Source: SZUA-584 sp964441275
Lineage (GTDB): Bacteria; Bacillota; Clostridia; Christensenellales; SZUA-584
DNA length: 64,000 nt
Assembly: GCA_964441275.1 (NCBI GenBank)
Contig: CAYTUG010000003.1
Coordinates: 1-64,000 of the forward strand
Reading direction: 5' to 3'
Made by a program: the position numbers and the translations under genes. Positions 1 to 7,713 of this stretch are shown here, one piece after another. The first letter of the stretch is position 1; the number at the start of each line of letters is the position of its first letter. The notes beneath the pieces were generated by a model. The model made no database searches and was not told the origin of the DNA. It saw only the letters and a list, made by a program, of their open reading frames with translations.

Positions 1-55
1 GAGCGCTACGTTGACATCGTAGAGGCCGTTGGTTCGATCCCAATTAACCCCACCA
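1..55 (+). tRNA. tRNA-Val (GAC), 3' part only
   Basis: The window opens inside a tRNA. The anticodon stem CTACG/CGTAG encloses loop TTGACAT, giving anticodon GAC (valine). A T-arm GTTGG-TTCGATC-CCAAT follows, then acceptor strand TAACCCC, discriminator A and an encoded CCA at 53-55. The 5' acceptor and most of the D-arm lie outside the window. Confidence 0.93.
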
Positions 56-229
56 ATCCTGCGGTGTACGAATGACGCCTTGATTTTAAACCTACAGTAT
101 GTGAACGGGAGCCCTTGTTCATAAATCGGATGCCGGACCTGCTTTGACGGGGTGGCAGAAGTTTAGACGGAGCACCCACCTGCTTTTTGGGGCAGGTGTT
201 AAAACCTGGCGGACGGCACCATGGGATTT
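56..229 (+). ncRNA. ssrS: probable 6S RNA
   Basis: About 174 bases between two tRNA genes fold as one long rod, as 6S RNA does. The two ends pair: ATCC (56-59) with GGAT (224-227) and GGTG (63-66) with CACC (217-220), separated by a small internal loop. Inside are a hairpin TGAAC-GGG/CCC-GTTCA near 103-122 and a strong hairpin CACCTGC/GCAGGTG near 177-198, with the GGCGGACGGCACC-like 3' strand common in bacterial 6S RNAs. 6S RNA binds the housekeeping RNA polymerase holoenzyme by mimicking an open promoter and acts in stationary phase. It begins directly after the CCA of tRNA-Val, so it may be released from a tRNA precursor or use a promoter inside that tRNA. The call is from pattern recall, not from a covariance search. 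Confidence 0.7.
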
Positions 230-253
230 ATTCATCATAATACTTATTAATTT

Positions 254-327
254 AGCGGAATTGTGTAACGGTAGCACCTACGACTCTGACTCGTATTGTC
301 TAGGTTCGAATCCTAGTTCCGCTGCCA
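254..327 (+). tRNA. tRNA-Gln (CTG)
   Basis: The acceptor strands AGCGGAA (254-260) and TTCCGCT (317-323) pair over seven bases. The anticodon stem TACGA/TCGTA encloses CTCTGAC, so the anticodon is CTG (glutamine, CAG codons). The T-arm CTAGG-TTCGAAT-CCTAG is perfect, and discriminator G is followed by encoded CCA at 325-327. Confidence 0.95.
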
Positions 328-331
328 CATT

Positions 332-367
332 AAAAACCCCGAAACCATAATGGTTACGGGGTTTTGT
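332..367 (+). terminator. Rho-independent terminator after tRNA-Gln
   Basis: AAAACCCCG pairs with CGGGGTTTT around a loop of about 15 bases and runs into TTTTG. It closes the tRNA-Val / 6S / tRNA-Gln transcription unit. Confidence 0.85.
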
Positions 368-448
368 TTGGCAAAAAGGAGCAGGCACGCGAGACGAGCG
401 TTTAGAAACAACGATTTTATTCCGTTGGACATTTTGCGTGGCTAAAGG

Positions 449-568
449 CGGTTTGCAGAAAGGCGTGAAAGAGATATTGCAGAATGCTGTGCCGATACCC
501 AAAAAGCTGACAATCAACTCGGGTGGAAAGCGGAATTAGATTTGGACCAAATGCGCGCAGGCAGTTGA
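449..568 (+). pseudogene. decayed C-terminal tail of UDP-glucose 4-epimerase (galE remnant)
   Basis: One frame here reads RRERDIAECCADTQKAD, then NQLGWKAELDLDQM, then RAGS and a stop. This matches the conserved C-terminal tail of GalE, where RRxGDIAxCYAD is followed by LGWKAE and DxMCxDSWRW. The tail's invariant Trp codon (TGG) is a TGA stop at 566-568, and Cys and Asp of the MCADSW motif have become Arg and Gly. There is no start codon, and a stop lies just upstream at 443-445. Only about 35 codons remain, so this is a relic left by deletion. It is not expressed as an enzyme. Confidence 0.6.
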
Positions 569-614
569 AGTTATCCGTAAAGCTGCCGCCAAACTGTAAC
601 TTATAATAAACAAC

Positions 615-648
615 GCCGGTATAGGGTAAGCCTTTGCACCGGCTTTAT
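615..648 (+). terminator. terminator-like hairpin after the galE relic
   Basis: GCCGGT (615-620) pairs with ACCGGC (638-643) and is followed by TTTATA. The U-tract is weak. It probably served the lost galE gene. Confidence 0.5.
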
Positions 649-781
649 ACAATTTTTAAGCTGCAACGTGTTTGCAATTGATTATATGAACACATTTCAT
701 AACGCTACATTCCTGCATTAAAATCATGGCTGATGAATAAAGTAATATGCAATGATTTTGATTTCAAGGACGAATTTTTTT

Positions 782-1408
782 ATGGATAAACGCAGGTATT
801 TGCAATACATTGTTAGGCGGGGGGATACATACGAATATTTAGCGGCAAAGTTTGATATCAGCGAACAAAAACTTAGAGGTATAAATCGCTCGATAACGCT
901 TAACGAAGGTGCGCAAATATGCGTACCCGCGGTTTGCGATAAAGGGGAGCATCACAGGATAGAAAAAGACGAAACGTTGTTGTGCATAGCGCAACAGAAC
1001 GGGCTGTTGCTTCAAGATCTGCTTTTTGCCAACCCTTGGCTTAACCCGGCGGACCAAATTGAGGGATTGATTATTTTAATCCCCGAAGCGGAAAAAAACA
1101 GAGCATACAAATATTATTTTGTAGGTGAAAACGAAGGACTATTTGATGTTCTGCGAAAGTTTCAAATGGATGTAACCACATTTGCGCTTTTAAATCCAAA
1201 GGCAGATCTTTTAGGAGTAAAACCGGGGCAACGTGTAAATGTCAGACCGCCGTGTCATAGAGGCGGAAGATGGCATACAATATCCGCGGGAGAGAATATC
1301 CCAAGCATAGCAAAAAACTACCGAATCAGCATAAGCGAATTGTTGAGCGCCAATGAAAACTTAAGGCCGGCCGATTTTGTCGCGGGCAAAAAGGTATTGA
1401 TACCCTGA
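782..1408 (+). CDS. protein of four LysM domains, no signal peptide
   Basis: A 208-residue protein that is essentially four LysM repeats (about residues 5-50, 56-100, 106-157 and 162-208). LysM binds N-acetylglucosamine in peptidoglycan or chitin-like glycans. The repeats are divergent but keep the pattern of a GDT-like turn, an IAxxF-like helix, an LLxxN motif and a final V.IP. There is no signal peptide or membrane segment, which is typical of LysM proteins that assemble on the forespore from the mother-cell cytoplasm, so a spore-envelope role is a reasonable inference. The ATG at 782 is preferred over one at 752 because AAGGAC sits about ten bases before it. No catalytic domain is present. 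It stands alone before dapL. Confidence 0.75.
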   Translation: MDKRRYLQYIVRRGDTYEYLAAKFDISEQKLRGINRSITLNEGAQICVPAVCDKGEHHRIEKDETLLCIAQQNGLLLQDLLFANPWLNPADQIEGLIILIPEAEKNRAYKYYFVGENEGLFDVLRKFQMDVTTFALLNPKADLLGVKPGQRVNVRPPCHRGGRWHTISAGENIPSIAKNYRISISELLSANENLRPADFVAGKKVLIP

Positions 1409-1512
1409 TAGAAAAAAACGGATATTGACGAGGCGCCGATTTTTAAAGTAGAATGTTACATAAGTTGGTTTTGCTTACGAAACTAGTGACAAAAAAACTA
1501 AAGGAGCAGGGA

Positions 1513-2724
1513 ATGATACTGGTTAACGAAAACTATTCGCGGCTAACGGGGAGTTATCTTTTCTCTCAGATGGCAAAAAAGATAAATGCCCACGGTGGAG
1601 ACATAATAAAACTGGGGATCGGAGATGTGACGCGTCCGTTGCCTCCCGCAGTGGTTAACGCAATGAAAAAAGCGGTTGACGATATGGGGACAAGCGAAGG
1701 ATTCCATGGATATGGGCCGGAGCAAGGATACGAATGGCTAAGAGAAGCTATAGCGCAAAACGATTATAAAGGGCTTGATATTAAGCCGGACGAGATATTT
1801 GTATCGGACGGTTCAAAATGCGACACGGGCAACATACAGGAACTTTTTTCTTACATGTGCAGCATTGCCGTGCTCGATCCTGTGTACCCCGTTTATGTTG
1901 ACACCAACGTAATGGCTGGCCGTTCGGGTAAATTCAGCTCTGAAAAAAACGGTTATAAACACATAACATATTTAGCGTGCAGCGCAGAGAACGACTTTAA
2001 ACCAATGTTGCCGGAAAAGCCGGTGGATATTATTTATCTTTGTTACCCAAACAACCCGACCGGTACAACTTTGACTAAATCCGAGCTTGCCATGTGGGTC
2101 AATTATGCGAGAAGGGAAGGGGCGCTCATACTTTTTGACGCCGCTTATGAGGCTTTTATCCGCGGCAATGATATTGCGCACAGCATATACGAGATAAGCG
2201 GTGCAAAAGAAGTTGCCATTGAATTTAGAAGTTTTTCTAAAACCGCCGGGTTTACCGGCGCCCGTTGCGCTTTTACCGTGGTTCCGCAGCAGCTTATGGG
2301 GGCTGATAAAGACGGCAATTCTTACTTAATTAAAGATTTATGGAACCGCCGGCACACTACAAAATTTAACGGGGTCTCGTACATAACGCAAAAGGGCGCG
2401 CTTGCTTGTTATTCGGACGAAGGAAAGGCTCAAATAAAAGAGAATATAGACTATTATCTAAACAACGCAAAAATTATCAGAGAACACCTTAAAAGGTTTG
2501 GTTTAGATTGCTGGGGAGGCGAAAACTCGCCTTACGTATGGCTCAAAACGCCGGGGGGTATGCCTTCGTGGGAGTTCTTTGACAAACTGCTTGAAGCGGG
2601 AGTTGCGGGCACTCCGGGCGCGGGATTTGGAAATGCTGGAGAAGGTTATTTCAGGCTGAGCGCATTCAATACCCAAGAAAACACAGTTAATGCTATGAAG
2701 CGGTTTTCGAAATTGAAAATATAA
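1513..2724 (+). CDS. dapL: LL-diaminopimelate aminotransferase
   Basis: PLP-dependent class I/II aminotransferase of 403 residues that converts tetrahydrodipicolinate to LL-2,6-diaminopimelate in one step, using glutamate as amino donor. This bypasses the succinylase and acetylase branches and supplies meso-DAP and lysine. The N-terminus (NENYSRLTGSYLFSQMAKK) is characteristic of DapL, and the PLP lysine lies in SFSKTAGFTGAR. YPNNPTGTT and the FRLSAF motif near the C-terminus are also present. The ATG at 1513 is chosen because AAGGAG lies at 1501-1506; an in-frame ATG at 1453 has no such site. A terminator follows. Aspartate kinase and a DapB-like gene of the same pathway lie elsewhere in the window. 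Confidence 0.94.
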   Translation: MILVNENYSRLTGSYLFSQMAKKINAHGGDIIKLGIGDVTRPLPPAVVNAMKKAVDDMGTSEGFHGYGPEQGYEWLREAIAQNDYKGLDIKPDEIFVSDGSKCDTGNIQELFSYMCSIAVLDPVYPVYVDTNVMAGRSGKFSSEKNGYKHITYLACSAENDFKPMLPEKPVDIIYLCYPNNPTGTTLTKSELAMWVNYARREGALILFDAAYEAFIRGNDIAHSIYEISGAKEVAIEFRSFSKTAGFTGARCAFTVVPQQLMGADKDGNSYLIKDLWNRRHTTKFNGVSYITQKGALACYSDEGKAQIKENIDYYLNNAKIIREHLKRFGLDCWGGENSPYVWLKTPGGMPSWEFFDKLLEAGVAGTPGAGFGNAGEGYFRLSAFNTQENTVNAMKRFSKLKI

Positions 2725-2740
2725 TGCGAATACATGAAAG

Positions 2741-2765
2741 GGCGCGCCGCAAAGCGCGCCTTTTT
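2741..2765 (+). terminator. Rho-independent terminator of dapL
   Basis: GGCGCGC and GCGCGCC form a seven-base stem around CGCAAA, followed by TTTTT. Confidence 0.88.
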
Positions 2766-2843
2766 GATAAAGCAAAATGTATGGATAGCGTTTGCGGTGC
2801 GAAGATGATAATATACGAATATAGCCATTTTAAGGAGGCGCGT

Positions 2844-4028
2844 ATGAAACTGTTGCATACGTCGGACTGGCATATAGGGCATACACTGTATTCAAAAAAA
2901 CGCTATGAAGAACATGGTAAGTTTTTGGACTGGCTTTTGCAAACCATATGTGAAAGGCAAATCGATGCTTTAATTGTTGCCGGTGACGTGTTCGATTCGG
3001 CTTTGCCCGGAGGAACCGCGCAGAGGCTATACTACCAATTTTTAAACTCTCTTATCAAGACATGCTGCAATAACGTTATAATAATCGCGGGCAATCATGA
3101 TTCGGCTTTGCTGCTTGAAGCGCCGGCGGGATTGCTTGAGCAGCTTAACATTCATGTTGTCGGGCTTGTGTCCGAGCCTGAACGGCACGTGATACCCTTA
3201 TACTGTAAGAACGGCGATGTGGAGGCGGTATGCTGCGCCGTGCCGTATTTAAAAAAGAGCGAAATAGTAAGGCTGAGTGACGATGGTCAAACAAGCGATG
3301 AAAGAATAATTGAAGAGACTGCACGATTTTATTCCAAGGTTACTAAAAAAGCGCTTGATATGCATGGCAAGGCGCCTATAATCGCAACGGGGCATCTGTT
3401 TGCCGCCGGTGCCGTTCGAAACGAGGATGACGGCGTGCGTGAACTATACGTTGGCAATCTTGGTCAGGTAACTGCCGATATATTTCCTAAAGAGATTGAC
3501 TACGTGGCGTTAGGGCATATACACAGCGCGCAGTGCATAGCGGGAACGTCGCACATAAGATACAGCGGTTCGCCGTTGCCCATGAGTTTTGCGGAAGCGA
3601 AGCGCGATAAATATGTTATTGAGTTAACTTTGGGCGGAAGCATTGAAAAGATAAAAGTGCCTTGCTTTCAGCGGTTGGTTAGCGTAAGCGGACAGATAGA
3701 GGAAATATTAAGCGAACTTGAAAAGCTAAGCTTTGACGATGTGTGGATTGAAGTTAGATATACCGACAAAAAGGTTTGGCATCATATATCCGCAGACATA
3801 AACGATGCAATAAAAGGCGGCAGCGCGCAAGTGCTTTGCATACGCAACATGGCAGTATCGGAAGCTGCCCTTTCTCAAACGGAATCCTTAACCTTAAATG
3901 ACTTGTCCGTACAAGATGTATTTGAACAATGTATTGACGAACAAACAACAGACAAAGAAAGGCAAGAACTTTACGATTGCTTTAACTTTATAATTCATGA
4001 GCTCGAGGAGGACGAGCCATGCGCATAG
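2844..4028 (+). CDS. sbcD: exonuclease SbcD (Mre11-type)
   Basis: Calcineurin-like metallophosphoesterase of 394 residues, the nuclease subunit of SbcCD, which cuts DNA hairpins and processes blocked ends. Metal-binding motifs are in order: SDWHIGH (residues 7-13), GDVFD (47-51), GNHD (83-86) and LGHIHS in the C-terminal half of the domain. The ATG at 2844 has a strong TAAGGAGG at 2831-2838; the open frame extends back to 2724 but that part overlaps the dapL terminator. The 3' end overlaps sbcC by ten bases, so the two are translationally coupled. Confidence 0.95.
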   Translation: MKLLHTSDWHIGHTLYSKKRYEEHGKFLDWLLQTICERQIDALIVAGDVFDSALPGGTAQRLYYQFLNSLIKTCCNNVIIIAGNHDSALLLEAPAGLLEQLNIHVVGLVSEPERHVIPLYCKNGDVEAVCCAVPYLKKSEIVRLSDDGQTSDERIIEETARFYSKVTKKALDMHGKAPIIATGHLFAAGAVRNEDDGVRELYVGNLGQVTADIFPKEIDYVALGHIHSAQCIAGTSHIRYSGSPLPMSFAEAKRDKYVIELTLGGSIEKIKVPCFQRLVSVSGQIEEILSELEKLSFDDVWIEVRYTDKKVWHHISADINDAIKGGSAQVLCIRNMAVSEAALSQTESLTLNDLSVQDVFEQCIDEQTTDKERQELYDCFNFIIHELEEDEPCA

Positions 4029-6946
4029 AAAGAATTGCATTAGAAAATATAAATTCTCTTGCGGGGCGGTTTGAAATAGACTTTGAAGACAACGCATTTA
4101 AAGACGGTTTGTTTGCAATAGTCGGGCCTTCCGGGTCGGGGAAGACTACAGTGCTTGATGCAATTTGCCTTGCGCTTTATGGCAGAACACCGCGTATAAG
4201 CAAAATAAGCGAGAACAGAAACGAGATAATGAACAAAAACACTGATTTTTGCAGGGCAGAGGCGGTTTTCAGCTCAAGCGGTGTGCGTTACAAGGCGTTG
4301 TTCTACCAGGAGCGTTCGAAGGCAAGCAGTCCGTTCAAAAAAGCGAAACGCGAATTGCATATGCTCGGTGCGGACGGCGGTTGGCAGCCTTTAACAGAAG
4401 GCGGGATAACGGAAATGGATGCAAAAGTAGTTGAGATAACCGGGTTAGACTTTACACGTTTTACCCGCTCGATGATGCTTGCGCAGTTTAGGTTCGCGGA
4501 GTTTTTACGGGCGAGTTCCAATGAGCGCGCCGCCATATTAGAACAGATTACGGATATTGGCATATACCGCCGCATATCTATGGCTGTGTTTGAACGTACA
4601 AAGCAGCAGGAAACGCAGCTAAACGAGCTGCAAATGAAAATGGAAAACATAAATGTTTTGCCGAAAGAGCAGAATGAACAATATGAAAAAGAGCTGCGGC
4701 TTTTGATTAATACCATACCTGAGCATATCAAAGTTAAAGATTCGCTGTCACGCTGTTTAAATCTGTACAACGACAGTATTGCTATAAAAGAAAAGCTGTC
4801 AGAAGTAACAAAGAAACAGCCAAATCTTGAATTTGCCGAGCAAACTGCGCAAAGCAAGCTCGATGTTGCGGAAAAATACGAACGGGAGCAAACAAAAGCA
4901 TATGAGGAATTAGCGCAGATTCTAAAGTCGGTAAGAGCGTTGGATATAAAAATTTTGGCGCAACAAAAAAATACAAGAGATATTGAAGAGCAGCTTAAAA
5001 AAGATAAAGACCAAATTAAAGCGCACAAGAATATCATTTTTGAGATATATAAAAAATATTATCCGAACGAGAAGGACGAATTTTACAGAAAATTATTTGA
5101 TTCTTCGAATGCGGGCGAAGTTTTAAGGCAAAGTGCGTATTCGGATTTGGAAAAGGCAAACAAAATTGAAAAGCGGTTGCTGGATAAAGCGAATGCTCTT
5201 TTAGAAGGCCATGACGAGGTTTATTGGAAACAGCGTCTAAAACTGCTTGGAACAGGTCTGCAATTAGAAGAGGCAAACAGCGAAAAGAGCAAGGCTCAGG
5301 CGGAAATTGAACAACAGGTTATAATAAAAACGCAGATTGAGCGACAGAGCCGGGAAAAGACCAACCAAATGCAACTGGCGCAGCGGCGCTATGATGATGC
5401 GCAAGTCGCTCAGCGCTTTATTGATGAACGCTTAAATCTGGTGCAAGGCAATCCTTGTCCTTTATGCGGGGCGAGAACACATCCGTATGTGGGCAGCGAA
5501 TTAGGGCAAAGTTTTATTGATGAGGCAAGAACGCAGCTCGAGGAAGCGCAAAAAGAAATAAGCGAATTGCATCTGAATGCGGGGGCGAACGATAATCGAA
5601 TCGCGGATTTAAACAAAATATTAGCCGAAAAGACAAAATTAATTGAAACAAAGAGCTATGAGCTATCCCAGTTAGGAGGGCTTGAGACTTTAGACGATAT
5701 TAGCTTAGAGATAAATAAAACAAGCGAACTGCTCGAAAGATATGATGTTTTGCAGAAAGAACAAAGAAAGGCTGACCAAAATATAAAAGCGCTTACTTTG
5801 CGCTTTGCAGATGCGGATAAAGACGCAGAGGTGTTGTTGACGCACAGGCAGATTATTGATGAGATTGCGCTGCGCTTTAAAGAGAGGGAAACAGAAAAAA
5901 ACAATGCGTATAAAGCCGCCAAATTGCTTTTAGGGCAAAGGCGGGAGATTTTCGGTGATAAAAATGCGGACGATGAAGAATTCGCCGCCCGGGGTATAAT
6001 CAGGGAAGCGCAGCAAGAAAAAAAGCGGCATCAGCAGGATGCGCAAGAGGCGCGCCGGCTTGCCGAAAACAACAGGAACGAAATTGCGCGTATGCTAAAA
6101 TCGAAGGATGAAAACGATTATGCCGTTAAAAAAGAGTATACAAAATCGCTCGCCGCATCGGCCGGGGTAGCAAACGTTTTCGCCGATAAAAGTTTCATAA
6201 CCCACTACGAGGCGTTTGCTAAAGCGGCAGAGCAACTTGCCGGCGCGATTAACGAAAAGGAGCTAAAAGCCGCAATTGATGCGATTAACAAACTGATATC
6301 CGAAGAGGACGCCCAAAGGGGAGCGATTGGGCAGCTGCTTAAATCGGACGAACTTAACAAAGATGCTATCGGCTTGTTTTTGGCTGAAGAAAAAAAACTT
6401 AAACAAACTTTGCGCAAATGGGACAGGCTTAACAAGCTGATAGGTTCAAAAGACGGTGATAAATTTTGCAGAATAGCGCAAGGAATAACATTCGACGCCT
6501 TAATCGCAATGACAAACACGGTGCTCTCGCGCATGAGCGATAGATACATATTGCTTAGGGACAAGTCTATGGCGGCAAAGCCGCTTGAGCTATCGGTAGT
6601 GGATAACTACCAGGCGGGTGAGGTACGCCCTGTAGACAACCTATCCGGAGGGGAAAGCTTTATAGTTTCTCTTGCGCTTGCGCTCGGGTTATCGGAAATG
6701 TCGGCAGGCGCCGCGCGCATCGATTCGCTTTTCATTGACGAGGGGTTTGCTTCGTTAGACGATAGATATATGGAATCCGCATTGCAGACCTTGCTGACGC
6801 TTGGAAGCAGGGAAGGCAAAATAATAGGCGTTATATCGCATGTTGACGCTCTTAAAGAACGAATTGACGTAAAGATTGAGGTGGAAAGCTTAACCGGCGG
6901 CCGTTCAACGCTTTTTGGACCGGGAGTAAAAGCGGGATTAGCTTAA
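4019..6946 (+). CDS. sbcC: exonuclease SbcC (Rad50-type ATPase)
   Basis: SMC-like ATPase of 975 residues and partner of SbcD. The N-terminal Walker A is GPSGSGKTT (36-44). Two long charged coiled-coil stretches flank a zinc hook CPLC (Cys480, Cys483) that dimerises the arms. The C-terminal half carries the ABC signature LSGGES (about 875-880) and Walker B FIDEGFASLD (about 905). The ATG at 4019 lies inside the end of sbcD with GAGGAGG just upstream. Length and order are normal for the family. Confidence 0.95.
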   Translation: MRIERIALENINSLAGRFEIDFEDNAFKDGLFAIVGPSGSGKTTVLDAICLALYGRTPRISKISENRNEIMNKNTDFCRAEAVFSSSGVRYKALFYQERSKASSPFKKAKRELHMLGADGGWQPLTEGGITEMDAKVVEITGLDFTRFTRSMMLAQFRFAEFLRASSNERAAILEQITDIGIYRRISMAVFERTKQQETQLNELQMKMENINVLPKEQNEQYEKELRLLINTIPEHIKVKDSLSRCLNLYNDSIAIKEKLSEVTKKQPNLEFAEQTAQSKLDVAEKYEREQTKAYEELAQILKSVRALDIKILAQQKNTRDIEEQLKKDKDQIKAHKNIIFEIYKKYYPNEKDEFYRKLFDSSNAGEVLRQSAYSDLEKANKIEKRLLDKANALLEGHDEVYWKQRLKLLGTGLQLEEANSEKSKAQAEIEQQVIIKTQIERQSREKTNQMQLAQRRYDDAQVAQRFIDERLNLVQGNPCPLCGARTHPYVGSELGQSFIDEARTQLEEAQKEISELHLNAGANDNRIADLNKILAEKTKLIETKSYELSQLGGLETLDDISLEINKTSELLERYDVLQKEQRKADQNIKALTLRFADADKDAEVLLTHRQIIDEIALRFKERETEKNNAYKAAKLLLGQRREIFGDKNADDEEFAARGIIREAQQEKKRHQQDAQEARRLAENNRNEIARMLKSKDENDYAVKKEYTKSLAASAGVANVFADKSFITHYEAFAKAAEQLAGAINEKELKAAIDAINKLISEEDAQRGAIGQLLKSDELNKDAIGLFLAEEKKLKQTLRKWDRLNKLIGSKDGDKFCRIAQGITFDALIAMTNTVLSRMSDRYILLRDKSMAAKPLELSVVDNYQAGEVRPVDNLSGGESFIVSLALALGLSEMSAGAARIDSLFIDEGFASLDDRYMESALQTLLTLGSREGKIIGVISHVDALKERIDVKIEVESLTGGRSTLFGPGVKAGLA

Positions 6947-7074
6947 TGGGAAAAGCATTGCTTAAAAAATAATATTGCTGATAGCTGTGAAATGTTGAAT
7001 AGTATACCACGCAGCTTGGTCAAGCATTTACCCTCCAGTGGAGATTTGGACAGTTTTAAGATATCCCCCCTATT

Positions 7075-7713
7075 TTATTGTAAAGACTGCAATCTTAATA
7101 TTTCATCTTTTATTTCTTTTATTACTTGAGTGTTAGCGATTATTTTTTTATTATCCGATTTGCATGAATAAATATAAAATACTTGACCGCCATATTTCTT
7201 TTTAAAGTTTACATGGGTATTTTGTTGTATTGTTCTTTCTTTAAAGATTACAGGTATGCTTGATGTTTGCGTAATCGGTTTAATTTGCAAACCAATATAT
7301 TTGTTATTTATCTCTATAAAGAAATCAACATTATAACGCCTATCCCATTCGTCCGGAGCAGGAGAGATTTTTAGTTTTAGTGTATCCTGAAGTTGTCCAT
7401 AGATAGTTTTTATTTCTCGCACATAACCATCATAGGTTCTGTTTATAACCAGCGCTTTTATGTAATTTATACAATCTTCTTCTGTGACCTCTTCAATTTC
7501 AGCACTTAGCACTTCTGAGATTTTAATAAATAATTTTTTACCGAGATTAACAATATGATCTTGTGAACGTACTTCTTTAAAGTAATAATCCTGCCAATCT
7601 TTAAGCGACTTTGGCGCACACTTTCTTATTTCCTCTGATGTTGGGCCAACATTACGTTTGTAATTAAGCTGAAACCTATTCGTTGCACTATTTAAAATCC
7701 ATTCTTTTGCCAC
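7075..7713 (-). CDS. type II restriction endonuclease, MjaI-like
   Basis: A 212-residue protein whose N-terminus (EWILNSATNRFQLN, then VGPTSEEIR and LKDWQDYYF) matches my recollection of the MjaI restriction endonuclease family, known for cutting CTAG. A likely PD-(D/E)xK core lies at NVDFFIEINNKY followed by LQIKP, giving Asp, Gln and Lys. Recognition of CTAG is inferred from family only. The start is GTG at 7713, inside the end of the methyltransferase gene, with GGAGG nine bases upstream. The 26-base overlap couples methylase and nuclease translation. The gene is clearly more AT-rich than sbcC next to it, which suggests horizontal acquisition. Confidence 0.75.
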   Translation of the reverse strand: MAKEWILNSATNRFQLNYKRNVGPTSEEIRKCAPKSLKDWQDYYFKEVRSQDHIVNLGKKLFIKISEVLSAEIEEVTEEDCINYIKALVINRTYDGYVREIKTIYGQLQDTLKLKISPAPDEWDRRYNVDFFIEINNKYIGLQIKPITQTSSIPVIFKERTIQQNTHVNFKKKYGGQVFYIYSCKSDNKKIIANTQVIKEIKDEILRLQSLQ

